Shown one piece after another: positions 1-5,847 of a DNA stretch of 16,444 bases (the stretch's first letter is position 1; every line of letters begins with the position of its first letter). The notes beneath the pieces are model-generated. The model was not told the DNA's origin and did no database searches. It saw nothing but the letters and a program-made list of their open reading frames with translations. Made by a program: the position numbers and the translations under genes. This stretch comes from Methanosarcina sp. (GTDB taxonomy: Archaea > Halobacteriota > Methanosarcinia > Methanosarcinales > Methanosarcinaceae): contig JAMXLQ010000078.1 of NCBI GenBank assembly GCA_024280975.1, forward strand, positions 1-16,444, in the 5' to 3' direction.

Positions 1-285
1 TTCGTTCTTTAACCTGGCAGGTAACTTTAATCTCCTTTTTCTAAAAAATAGATAAAGGTGTTAAATTGATCAAAATCCAATGAACATTGATATGCAATTG
101 AAATTAGAAAACATTTTACTTCTATAATTATATGTTGGAGAGCGCTTCCATTATTATAATAACTAAGGTTATAAGTCAATAAGTAGATCTAATTATTACA
201 AATAAACTAAAATTATATAAATTTGTGTTGTTGTAATAAAGTCAGAATAGAATCAGGCTTTATTAACGGTATATGGGGGAAAGTA
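1..285. other. 5' spacer of the window, AT-rich, no gene seen
   Basis: No convincing coding region is seen here. It is very AT-rich. Near the left edge (about 11-24) there is a short dyad, AACCTGGCAGGT, followed by a pyrimidine-rich stretch, which could be the terminator of a gene ending outside the window. The right end carries the promoter and leader of the beta-propeller gene. Confidence 0.5.
211..222 (+). promoter_or_regulatory. Candidate TATA box of the beta-propeller gene
   Basis: AATTATATAAAT matches the archaeal TATA-box pattern. Transcription starting about 25 bases downstream would give a leader of roughly 40 bases before the ATG at 286. Inferred from sequence and spacing only. Confidence 0.45.
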
Positions 286-1194
286 ATGAAAGGTAAATTA
301 TTTTCAATATTATTAGTTCTTATATTTTTAATTTCAATATCGACAATAGCTTCAGCTGAACAATTTATAAAAATTGGCAATGGGTCTGAGCCTGCTATCG
401 ATGTTGGAAAAATAGTATGGACTGCCAGTAGTAATATTCATGTTTATGACCTGGCAACTAAGAAAGAAACTACAATTAGATCTTCTTCGGCATCTCATCC
501 GGCTATCTCAGGCAATAAACTAGTGTGGCGTGACGAGAGCAGTGGAGTACCGAGACTTACTGTATATGATATAAAAACCGGAGCTATGTCTCACATTACT
601 GAGGACGTGGACAACAGCAGCATTCCTGCGATTTACGACAGTAGGATAGTATGGAGTGCAAATTCCTCTGTTTACATACGTGATATATCTACATCAACTC
701 AGACCAAAATAGCGGCTGGAAATAATCCTGACATTTATGATAACAGGATCTCCTATGACTCTGATTCTGCTGGAGACACTCCGCAGATTTACGTCTACGA
801 TCTTACTACTAAACAAACGTTAGATGTCAGTCAGTATGGTGATAACATGTTTTCGCACATTTATGGCGACAAAGTCATATGGTCGGATTTCTACACCAGA
901 CTGGGTAATATCCGCATGTACGATATTGCTACCGGGCAACAGACAGAAGTCACAAGCGGTGATGAAATGACTGGTTACGATACTGGTGGTTCAACTGATA
1001 TAAGTGGCAACAAGATTGTGTATTTGAAACATAACGATCTTGCAAATATGGATTTAGGTGATCTATATGTATATGATATAGATACCGGAAAGAGCAAACA
1101 GTTGACCAGTGGAAACACTGTACAAACACCGAGTATATCCGACAATGTTATAGTGTGGTCCGATTCTGGTAGTATCTATATGCTAAACTACTAA
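286..1194 (+). CDS. Secreted TolB-like beta-propeller protein
   Basis: The protein is 302 residues from the ATG at 286. That start was chosen over the in-frame codon at 223 because it follows a GGGGGA ribosome binding site at 275-280 and opens directly into a signal peptide (residues 1-24: basic MKGK, a Leu/Ile-rich core, ASA cleavage site). The mature part is a string of repeats of about 40 residues with the pattern 'I-x-G/D-x-(K/R)-(I/V)-V-W ... (I/V)-Y-(V/M)-Y-D-(I/L)-x-T-(G/K)'. I count six full repeats plus a C-terminal half repeat, which fits a seven-bladed propeller closed by its N-terminus. This is the TolB/WD40-like fold common in Methanosarcina surface proteins, but no PKD, cadherin-like or PGF-type C-terminal sorting segment is present, so it is probably released or loosely surface-bound. 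It stands alone, with its own promoter and terminator. The ligand is unknown. Confidence 0.8.
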   Translation: MKGKLFSILLVLIFLISISTIASAEQFIKIGNGSEPAIDVGKIVWTASSNIHVYDLATKKETTIRSSSASHPAISGNKLVWRDESSGVPRLTVYDIKTGAMSHITEDVDNSSIPAIYDSRIVWSANSSVYIRDISTSTQTKIAAGNNPDIYDNRISYDSDSAGDTPQIYVYDLTTKQTLDVSQYGDNMFSHIYGDKVIWSDFYTRLGNIRMYDIATGQQTEVTSGDEMTGYDTGGSTDISGNKIVYLKHNDLANMDLGDLYVYDIDTGKSKQLTSGNTVQTPSISDNVIVWSDSGSIYMLNY

Positions 1195-1235
1195 CAAGAA
1201 TCAGCATGGAATAAAGAGAACATAGTCAAGCAAAG

Positions 1236-1263
1236 CAAGTAGCGATTTCGCTGCTTGTATTTT
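1236..1263 (+). terminator. Hairpin terminator after the beta-propeller gene
   Basis: CAAGTAGCG (1236-1244) pairs with CGCTGCTTG (1249-1257) around a four-base ATTT loop, with one G-U pair. TATTTTTG follows directly. It lies 42 bases after the stop codon. Stem plus U-rich tail looks like an intrinsic terminator. Confidence 0.6.
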
Positions 1264-1685
1264 TGAAATTATAAGCACAAAGGAAGAATCATTTTCTCTA
1301 AGCGCCTTCCTTCAGTTTTCTTACTCAAATTAAATCATTTATCAAATTGAATTATTTGGCAAGTTCACTTGAGTTGATCTTCCATATTTTATCTCGTATT
1401 AATTTTTATTTGTTACTCTATCTCTGCTGGTAATCTCCAACTGAAACCGGATAAAATCCAGCTGCATAGATTTTTTTCAATATAAATCTTTTGCTAAATT
1501 CAAAAAATTATTTTCCTCAAAAACTCTTTTTTTCCTGGTGATTCAAACCAGTAAAGCTTGAAATTACAGTTGTCAACTTCAGTTTCTGGAAAAGATTTTT
1601 AAAGATTGATCTTTTTTGAGTGGTTCAGGCTTGAAAATGATTCAAGTATAAAGGAAAAACGGGCAAGATATCTTTATTGATCTAG

Positions 1686-1695
1686 TTGTATACAA
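1686..1695. promoter_or_regulatory. Palindrome TTGTATACAA upstream of the mer promoter
   Basis: A perfect 10-bp palindrome ends about 18 bases before the candidate TATA box at 1713. The position fits a dimeric activator or repressor site, but a 10-bp AT-rich palindrome can occur by chance. Confidence 0.3.
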
Positions 1696-1712
1696 TTCGT
1701 TTAATACAGTTA

Positions 1713-1722
1713 ATTATATATA
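1713..1722 (+). promoter_or_regulatory. Candidate TATA box of mer
   Basis: ATTATATATA is the best TATA-like sequence upstream of mer. It predicts transcription starting near 1740-1745 and a leader of about 125 bases that would include the inverted repeat at 1761-1794. Not the only AT-rich candidate in the spacer. Confidence 0.4.
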
Positions 1723-1760
1723 GACTCTTAAATACTGTTATGTGAATTCAGTTTAGGTTC

Positions 1761-1794
1761 ATAATTAATATCTATTGTAATGGATATTAATTAT
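1761..1794. repeat. Perfect 12-bp inverted repeat in the mer leader
   Basis: ATAATTAATATC (1761-1772) and GATATTAATTAT (1783-1794) are exact reverse complements separated by 10 bases. It lies 73 bases before the mer ATG and downstream of the candidate TATA box. It could be an operator or an AT-rich hairpin in the 5' leader. Confidence 0.55.
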
Positions 1795-1867
1795 CATTTA
1801 AATGAAATAATTTGGGGACAAAAACGGACCCATTTATCCAATAGACAGTAATCAGGAGTAATTTGAG

Positions 1868-2854
1868 ATGAAGTTCGGAATCGAATTTGTGCCGAGCGAT
1901 CCCGCATTAAAGATCGCTTATTACGCAAAGCTCTCAGAACAGCAGGGATTCGACTATGTCTGGATCACTGACCACTATAACAACCGTGACGTGTATTCCA
2001 CTCTTACCGTTCTTGCTCTGAATACCAACAGTATAAAGATCGGTTCCGGTGTTACAAACTCCTACACCAGAAATCCCGCAATTACTGCATCCAGTATTGC
2101 CTCAATTGCTGAGATCTCAGGCGGCAGGGCAGTTCTCGGTCTCGGACCCGGGGACAAGGCAACCTTCGATGCCATGGGCATTGCATGGGAAAAGCCTCTT
2201 GCAACCACCAAAGAAGCAATCCAGGCAATTAGAGGTTTTATCTCTGGCCAGAAGGTCTCCATGGATGGAGAAATGATTAAGTTCGCAGGTGCAAAGCTTG
2301 CCTTCAAAGTTGGAAATGTTCCAATTTACATGGGTGCACAGGGTCCCAAGATGCTTGAACTTGCCGGTGAGATCGCAGACGGTGTCCTTATTAATGCTTC
2401 CCATCCGAAGGACTTCGAAGTTGCTGTCGAACAGATTAAAAAAGGAGCTGAAAAAGTCGGCCGTGACCCGAGCGAAGTTGATGTTACAGCATACGCCTGC
2501 TTCTCAATCGACAAGGATCCTGTAAAGGCAGTCAATGCTGCAAAAGTAGTGGTTGCTTTCATTGTAGCAGGCTCTCCTGACCTTGTTCTCGAGCGCCATG
2601 GAATTCCAGTTGAAGCCAAGAGCCAAATCGGTGCAGCAATTGCCAAGGGAGACTTTGGAGCTCTCATGGGCGGACTTGTCACCCCTAAGATGATCGAGGC
2701 CTTTGCTATTTGCGGAACTCCTGAGGACTGTATGAAGAGGATCAGAGACCTTGAGGCAATTGGAGTTACTCAGATTGTTGCCGGATCTCCGATAGGTCCT
2801 GACAAAGAGAAAGCAATAAAGCTTATAGGTAAAGAAATCATTGCAAAGATGTAA
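1868..2854 (+). CDS. mer: 5,10-methylene-tetrahydrosarcinapterin reductase (F420-dependent)
   Basis: The 328-residue product has the length and full sequence character of Mer, a cytoplasmic bacterial-luciferase-like (LLM) TIM-barrel enzyme. Mer reversibly reduces methylene-H4MPT/H4SPT to the methyl form with reduced F420; in methanosarcinas it runs in both CO2 reduction and methyl oxidation. Visible family segments are the N-terminal GIEFVPSDPA strand, DYVWITDHYNNRDVYSTL around residues 30-47, and AVLGLGPGDKATFDAMGI near 88-105, typical of the F420-binding LLM fold. The ATG at 1868 follows GGAG at 1855-1858. Codon use is markedly more GC-rich than in the spacers, as expected for a highly expressed core gene. 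fpoF follows 100 bases later on the same strand, with a hairpin over the mer stop codon between them. Confidence 0.96.
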   Translation: MKFGIEFVPSDPALKIAYYAKLSEQQGFDYVWITDHYNNRDVYSTLTVLALNTNSIKIGSGVTNSYTRNPAITASSIASIAEISGGRAVLGLGPGDKATFDAMGIAWEKPLATTKEAIQAIRGFISGQKVSMDGEMIKFAGAKLAFKVGNVPIYMGAQGPKMLELAGEIADGVLINASHPKDFEVAVEQIKKGAEKVGRDPSEVDVTAYACFSIDKDPVKAVNAAKVVVAFIVAGSPDLVLERHGIPVEAKSQIGAAIAKGDFGALMGGLVTPKMIEAFAICGTPEDCMKRIRDLEAIGVTQIVAGSPIGPDKEKAIKLIGKEIIAKM

Positions 2855-2892
2855 TTTTATTACATCTTACATTATATTTTTTAATTTTTCAT
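2846..2892 (+). terminator. Stop-codon hairpin plus U-rich tract between mer and fpoF
   Basis: AAGATGTAA (2846-2854, including the mer stop codon) pairs perfectly with TTACATCTT (2860-2868) across a five-base TTTTA loop. A T-rich run follows at 2875-2889. This looks like an intrinsic terminator or a leaky attenuator limiting read-through into fpoF, or a 3'-end stabilising hairpin. Confidence 0.55.
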
Positions 2893-2897
2893 TATTG

Positions 2898-2911
2898 TAT
2901 TTTTAAAAATA
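2898..2911 (+). promoter_or_regulatory. Palindromic AT-box, possible fpoF promoter
   Basis: TATTTTTAAAAATA is a perfect 14-bp palindrome ending 43 bases before the fpoF start codon. It contains TATA-like sequence and could give fpoF its own promoter, with transcription starting near 2935. Confidence 0.3.
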
Positions 2912-2954
2912 TCTTGTCTTAAGGCGAGCAAATCGAGGTATTGGAGGTAGCTAA

Positions 2955-3995
2955 TTGCCACCAAAGATTGCAGAAGTCATTGAATATGACGTATGCGCAG
3001 CCTGTGGGGCGTGCGAGGCTGTATGTCCAATAGGGGCTGTAACTGTAAAGAAGGCGGCAGAAATTCGTGATCCAAACGATCTGAGCCTGTATCAGAAAGG
3101 AGCTGGATATCTAGTCTGTGAAGGTTGTTTAATCTGCAGCAGAATTTGTCCTGTAGTGGACGGCTTCATCGAGAATGAGCTTGCAAATGTGCGCAAGTTT
3201 TTTGCCGCAAAGTCCAAGGACAGCGCCGGCAGCCAGGATGGAGGAGTGACCAGCGGAATCCTTAAATCCCTTTTCAAACAGGGCAAAATCGACTGTGCCG
3301 TCGGAATTACTCGAAACGAAAAATGGGAAACTGAAGTAGTTCTACTGACCAGTGCTGAAGACGTTGAAAAGGCAAGAGGAACCAAGTACACCTCCGATCC
3401 AGTTGTTGCAGCTCTCAGGAAAGCCTTCGAAAAATACGACCGGATTGCAGTTGTTGGGGTGCCCTGTCAGGCTCATTCTGCACGGCTGATCCGAGAGAAT
3501 GTAAGCGAAAAAATTGTGCTTATCATTGGATTACTCTGTATGGAAAGTTTCCATCATGACGTAATGCTTGAGAAAATAATCCCAGAGATCATGAAAGTCA
3601 AGATCGAAGATGTCAGGAAGATGGAGTTTACTAAAGGTAAATTCTGGGTCTATACAAATGACGGCGAGGTTCACTCCGTGCCTATTAAGGATGTAGCCAA
3701 ATACGCCCGAAACCCCTGTCACCACTGCTGTGACTACACTTCGGTCTTTGCCGACATTTCTGTAGGTTCTGTTGGTGCTCCGGATGGATGGAACTCGGTC
3801 TTTATAAGGACAGAGATCGGAGAGAAATACTTCGATATGGTTCGTGAAGAAATGGAGATCATGGAAGATCCCAAACCTGGCCTCGAACTTGTAGGAAAGC
3901 TTATTGATATGAAGCGCAAAAATAATGCTGAACACTTTAAGGAAGTCTGTACAGAGTTTAGTTTTGAGACCGGAATCCGTGATGAGACGGTCTGA
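2955..3995 (+). CDS. fpoF: F420H2 dehydrogenase subunit F (F420-oxidising)
   Basis: The 346-residue product begins with two ferredoxin-type 4Fe-4S motifs, C14-x2-C17-x2-C20-x3-C24-P and C55-x2-C58-x2-C61-x3-C65-P. The remainder is an FrhB/FdhB-type coenzyme F420-binding domain, including VVGVPCQAHSARL near residues 166-178 and a Cys-rich NPCHHCCDYTSVFADISVG segment near 254-272. FpoF is the peripheral subunit that oxidises F420H2 and feeds electrons to the membrane Fpo complex; soluble FpoF can also act as an F420:ferredoxin oxidoreductase. It is known to be encoded away from the main fpo operon in Methanosarcina, as here. The start is a TTG, exactly 7 nt after GGAGG (2943-2947). Other FrhB-family F420 oxidoreductases are the alternative, but the two-cluster N-terminus, length and mer neighbour favour FpoF. 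Confidence 0.92.
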   Translation: MPPKIAEVIEYDVCAACGACEAVCPIGAVTVKKAAEIRDPNDLSLYQKGAGYLVCEGCLICSRICPVVDGFIENELANVRKFFAAKSKDSAGSQDGGVTSGILKSLFKQGKIDCAVGITRNEKWETEVVLLTSAEDVEKARGTKYTSDPVVAALRKAFEKYDRIAVVGVPCQAHSARLIRENVSEKIVLIIGLLCMESFHHDVMLEKIIPEIMKVKIEDVRKMEFTKGKFWVYTNDGEVHSVPIKDVAKYARNPCHHCCDYTSVFADISVGSVGAPDGWNSVFIRTEIGEKYFDMVREEMEIMEDPKPGLELVGKLIDMKRKNNAEHFKEVCTEFSFETGIRDETV

Positions 3996-4044
3996 AATAA
4001 TAATATTGAAGATAATAAGGTACGGTTGGAGGTTGGAATCCGGG

Positions 4045-4563
4045 ATGGCGCGAGCTTTTTATATTGGACGTTTTCAACCGTATCATTTCGGGCACCATAC
4101 CATAATTAAGCAGATTGCGGAAGAAGTTGACGAACTAGTTGTAGGTATAGGAAGCGCCCAGAAAAGTCACGAATCCACTGATCCGTTTACGGCAGGGGAA
4201 AGAGTTTTGATGCTGTACAATGCGCTTGAAAATCTCCCTATCCGACACTATGTCCTCCCCATTGAAGACGTCAGGTACAATTCTATCTGGGTCCATCACG
4301 TCGCATCCCGAACACCTAATTTTGAAGTAGTGTACTCAAATAATCCGCTGGTTATTCAGCTTTTCAGAGAAGCCGGATTTTGCGTAAAAGAATCTCCTCT
4401 TTATATCCGAGAGAGATACTCAGGGACTGAGATTAGGAGACGAATGGTCGCGGGGGAAAAATGGGAACATCTCGTTCCAAAGCAAGTTGTCGAAGTCATC
4501 AAGGAAATAGACGGAGTAACTCGCCTCAAGAATGTTTCCGCCAGCGATAATAATTCTTTATGA
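4045..4563 (+). CDS. nadM: Nicotinamide-nucleotide adenylyltransferase (archaeal type)
   Basis: The product is 172 residues from the ATG at 4045 and makes NAD+ from NMN and ATP. The frame stays open upstream to 3925, but that part overlaps fpoF and has no family similarity; the family's opening, ARAFYIGRFQPYHFGHH, begins right after this ATG. Visible motifs are the nucleotidyltransferase H-x-G-H signature (H14-F-G-H17) and the C-terminal SGTEIRRRM segment corresponding to the ISSTxIR motif. GGAGG lies at 4028-4032, a rather long 12 nt before the start. It follows fpoF by 49 bases on the same strand, so co-transcription is likely, linking NAD synthesis with a redox gene block. The short tail after residue 155 (TRLKNVSASDNNSL) is low-complexity. 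Confidence 0.93.
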   Translation: MARAFYIGRFQPYHFGHHTIIKQIAEEVDELVVGIGSAQKSHESTDPFTAGERVLMLYNALENLPIRHYVLPIEDVRYNSIWVHHVASRTPNFEVVYSNNPLVIQLFREAGFCVKESPLYIRERYSGTEIRRRMVAGEKWEHLVPKQVVEVIKEIDGVTRLKNVSASDNNSL

Positions 4564-4609
4564 CATTTTTATGACTTATTAAGAAACGAGCCTCTTTCTG
4601 CTTCCTTTT

Positions 4610-4740
4610 TATCCATTAGGACTTACGCACTTGAAGTACAAAACCAAGCACATTTGACTTTGTGAACGATTTAGTGTTTTAGGCAGTTGAAGGTTTAAAG
4701 CTATTGATTTCTCAGTTCAACTGCGTAAGTCCTATCCATT
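4610..4740. mobile_element. MITE-like element with terminal inverted repeats and target duplication
   Basis: AGGACTTACGCACTTGAA (4618-4635) and TTCAACTGCGTAAGTCCT (4716-4733) are inverted repeats matching at 17 of 18 positions. The element is about 116 bp and too short to code for a transposase. It is flanked by perfect direct repeats: ATCCATT at 4611-4617 and 4734-4740. If the outermost right base is assigned to the flank the duplication becomes 8 bp (TATCCATT). This is the structure of a non-autonomous transposon moved in trans by a full-length element elsewhere. It sits 47 bases after nadM in non-coding sequence. Confidence 0.85.
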
Positions 4741-4770
4741 TTATCTTATGTCCGCTTGTAGTCTTTTGTT

Positions 4771-4865
4771 GAGAAGTCATTGATCAGCGTTGATTTCAAA
4801 GTCCAGTTTATTTCTATAATTTGAAATCAATACGCTAGTTATCATTTTTAGGATCAAAACTTCTC
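4771..4865. other. Long nested stem, candidate structured RNA or element remnant
   Basis: Four complementary blocks nest in order: GAGAAGT 4771-4777 with ACTTCTC 4859-4865; TTGATC 4780-4785 with GATCAA 4852-4857; AGCGT 4786-4790 with ACGCT 4832-4836; TGATTTCAAA 4791-4800 with TTTGAAATCA 4820-4829. This gives 28 base pairs, a 19-base terminal loop and one large 15-base bulge. There is no open reading frame. Strand and function cannot be told from the sequence. Confidence 0.5.
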
Positions 4866-5196
4866 TAAAAATATTCAAAAAGTACTAGAAACGTTAACTC
4901 TGGTGTATATATTGGAGAAAATTTTTTATAAAAGAAAGTACTATTCCTATTCAGTGTACTCTTAAAATTTTTTCATAAAATCGGGGGTTATTCTTCTCTG
5001 TGTTTTGTGATAATATGCTCTAACAGTTAACCTTAATTTGAAATACAAGGTTAATTGTTGCAATCGATATTATAACTAAGCACATTGATAAGTACCCGGA
5101 TTTTTAGAAAAATGAAAGGTACATAAAATTTCAGAACAAGTGGTTTAATTTTTGACTGCTTGTTGCGAAAATAGTGCAGAAAGATCACTCAATCAT
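4866..5196. other. AT-rich spacer between the nested stem and the cysteine-rich gene
   Basis: No coding region is supported. It contains several TATA-like stretches and one clear inverted repeat at 5022-5059, listed separately. Confidence 0.45.
5022..5059. repeat. 13-bp inverted repeat (one mismatch)
   Basis: AACAGTTAACCTT (5022-5034) and AAGGTTAATTGTT (5047-5059) are reverse complements at 12 of 13 positions; the mismatch would be a G-U pair in RNA. The loop is 12 bases. No poly-U follows, so it is not an obvious terminator. Confidence 0.5.
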
Positions 5197-5253
5197 ATGA
5201 AAATATATCTTCCTGATAAATCGGGGTTTTAATCCGGAAGAGTATATTTTCAT
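5197..5253 (+). promoter_or_regulatory. Inverted repeat overlapping the candidate promoter of the cysteine-rich gene
   Basis: ATGAAAATATATCTTCC (5197-5213) pairs with GGAAGAGTATATTTTCAT (5236-5253) with a single-base bulge. Each arm holds a TATA-like core; AAAATATAT at 5200-5208 would place transcription start near 5230 and give a leader of about 100 bases. The loop contains CGGGGTTTTAATCCGG, a sequence that recurs in modified form after the gene. Confidence 0.5.
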
Positions 5254-5328
5254 TGCCAATGAGAATTGGATTTTAAACCAATAATTTTGAAAATTTTATG
5301 GTTGAGTGTATACTATGGAGGATATATT

Positions 5329-5718
5329 ATGCAAAGAAGTATATTCAAGACAATATGTGTTTTCACGTTGGTCTTTTTTGTCATGTCAATGACAGGAGCA
5401 GCTGCAGCTAACATCGAATGCAGCAAGAACAAGTGCAAAACAGATGCAAGAGACGATGCATTTACATGTAACTGTAAATCTAAATCTTGCTGCTATAACG
5501 TGCTGAGTAACGACAAAGGATGCAACCTTAAAGTTACTTCTACAGGATGCTTTACTACTGCAAAGGGCGGCAAGGTTTGTATGCAGAGTAACGGTAAATT
5601 CTGCTACACAAAGCCATCAAGTTGCACTAAATCTTGCACTGACAGTTTCAAATACTGTGTAAAAGGTAGCGATGGAAAAACCGATTGTGCAACCGTTACG
5701 ATTAAAATCAAATGCTAA
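5329..5718 (+). CDS. Secreted cysteine-rich protein, single cadherin/Big_9-like domain
   Basis: The protein is 129 residues from the ATG at 5329, chosen because GGAGG at 5317-5321 lies 7 nt upstream and a signal peptide follows at once (residues 1-27, ending GAAAA). The mature chain of 102 residues holds 15 cysteines (positions 31, 36, 47, 49, 54, 55, 65, 74, 84, 92, 99, 103, 110, 120, 129). Read without the cysteines it matches the cadherin-like/VCBS (Big_9) layout: A-x-D-D near 40-43, NVLSND at 57-62, LKVTSTG at 67-73, a K-V..NGKF-Y strand pair at 82-93, TDSFKY at 104-109 and a C-terminal ATVTIKI strand. That assignment rests on my reading of the pattern. Such domains are normally cysteine-poor and tandem; here one stands alone, probably cross-linked by disulfides outside the cell. 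Function is unknown; a small surface-matrix protein, toxin-like or redox/metal-binding role are all possible. Confidence 0.8.
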   Translation: MQRSIFKTICVFTLVFFVMSMTGAAAANIECSKNKCKTDARDDAFTCNCKSKSCCYNVLSNDKGCNLKVTSTGCFTTAKGGKVCMQSNGKFCYTKPSSCTKSCTDSFKYCVKGSDGKTDCATVTIKIKC

Positions 5719-5727
5719 AAATGCTTT

Positions 5728-5744
5728 TCAGGAAATTGTCCTGA
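5728..5744 (+). other. Small hairpin just after the cysteine-rich gene
   Basis: TCAGGA (5728-5733) and TCCTGA (5739-5744) pair perfectly with a five-base loop, starting 10 bases after the stop codon. No U-run follows, so it may protect the 3' end or act together with the structure at 5764-5815. Confidence 0.4.
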
Positions 5745-5763
5745 CCATTGTAACTGAGTAACT

Positions 5764-5827
5764 TAAGGGAAAAGGAAGTATTAATCTTCCGGGGATTTAA
5801 TCCCCATCTCCCTTACAACTTTTCTTC
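5764..5827. terminator. Three-way-junction structure between convergent genes
   Basis: An outer stem TAAGGGA (5764-5770)/TCCCTTA (5809-5815) encloses two hairpins: GGAAG/CTTCC (5774-5778, 5786-5790) and GGGGA/TCCCC (5791-5795, 5801-5805). A pyrimidine-rich run (CTTTTCTTCT) follows on the plus strand. It lies between the end of the cysteine-rich gene and the end of the AK6-type gene, so a bidirectional terminator is the simplest reading. Confidence 0.5.
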
Positions 5828-5847
5828 TAATTTATAATTCTCAATAG

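Larger units (their letters stand above)
1264..1867. other. Long AT-rich spacer upstream of mer
   Basis: No coding sequence is supported. Weak hairpins occur (for example CTTGAA/TTCAAG at about 1632-1646). The notable parts are at the right end: a 10-bp palindrome, a TATA-like sequence and a perfect inverted repeat, listed separately. Both promoter elements and a long mer leader are probably here. Confidence 0.5.

Noticed and set aside
120..165. AGCGCT-centred partial dyad near 140.
   Set aside because: Only the central six bases are truly palindromic, which is expected by chance.
1578..1620. A T-rich hairpin-like sequence (AAAGAT/ATCTTT) in the spacer before mer.
   Set aside because: The stem is short and AT-only, and several overlapping pairings are equally good, so it carries little information.
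2049..2682. Several open frames of 75-118 codons overlapping mer on both strands.
   Set aside because: They are shadows of the well-conserved mer frame, without ribosome binding sites or recognisable protein features.
3531..3935. A 134-codon minus-strand frame inside fpoF.
   Set aside because: It is antisense to FpoF, whose iron-sulfur and F420-domain motifs are unmistakable.
3925..4044. N-terminal extension of nadM overlapping the end of fpoF.
   Set aside because: The 40 extra residues have no family similarity, and the conserved ARAFYIGRFQPYHFGHH start follows the ATG at 4045.
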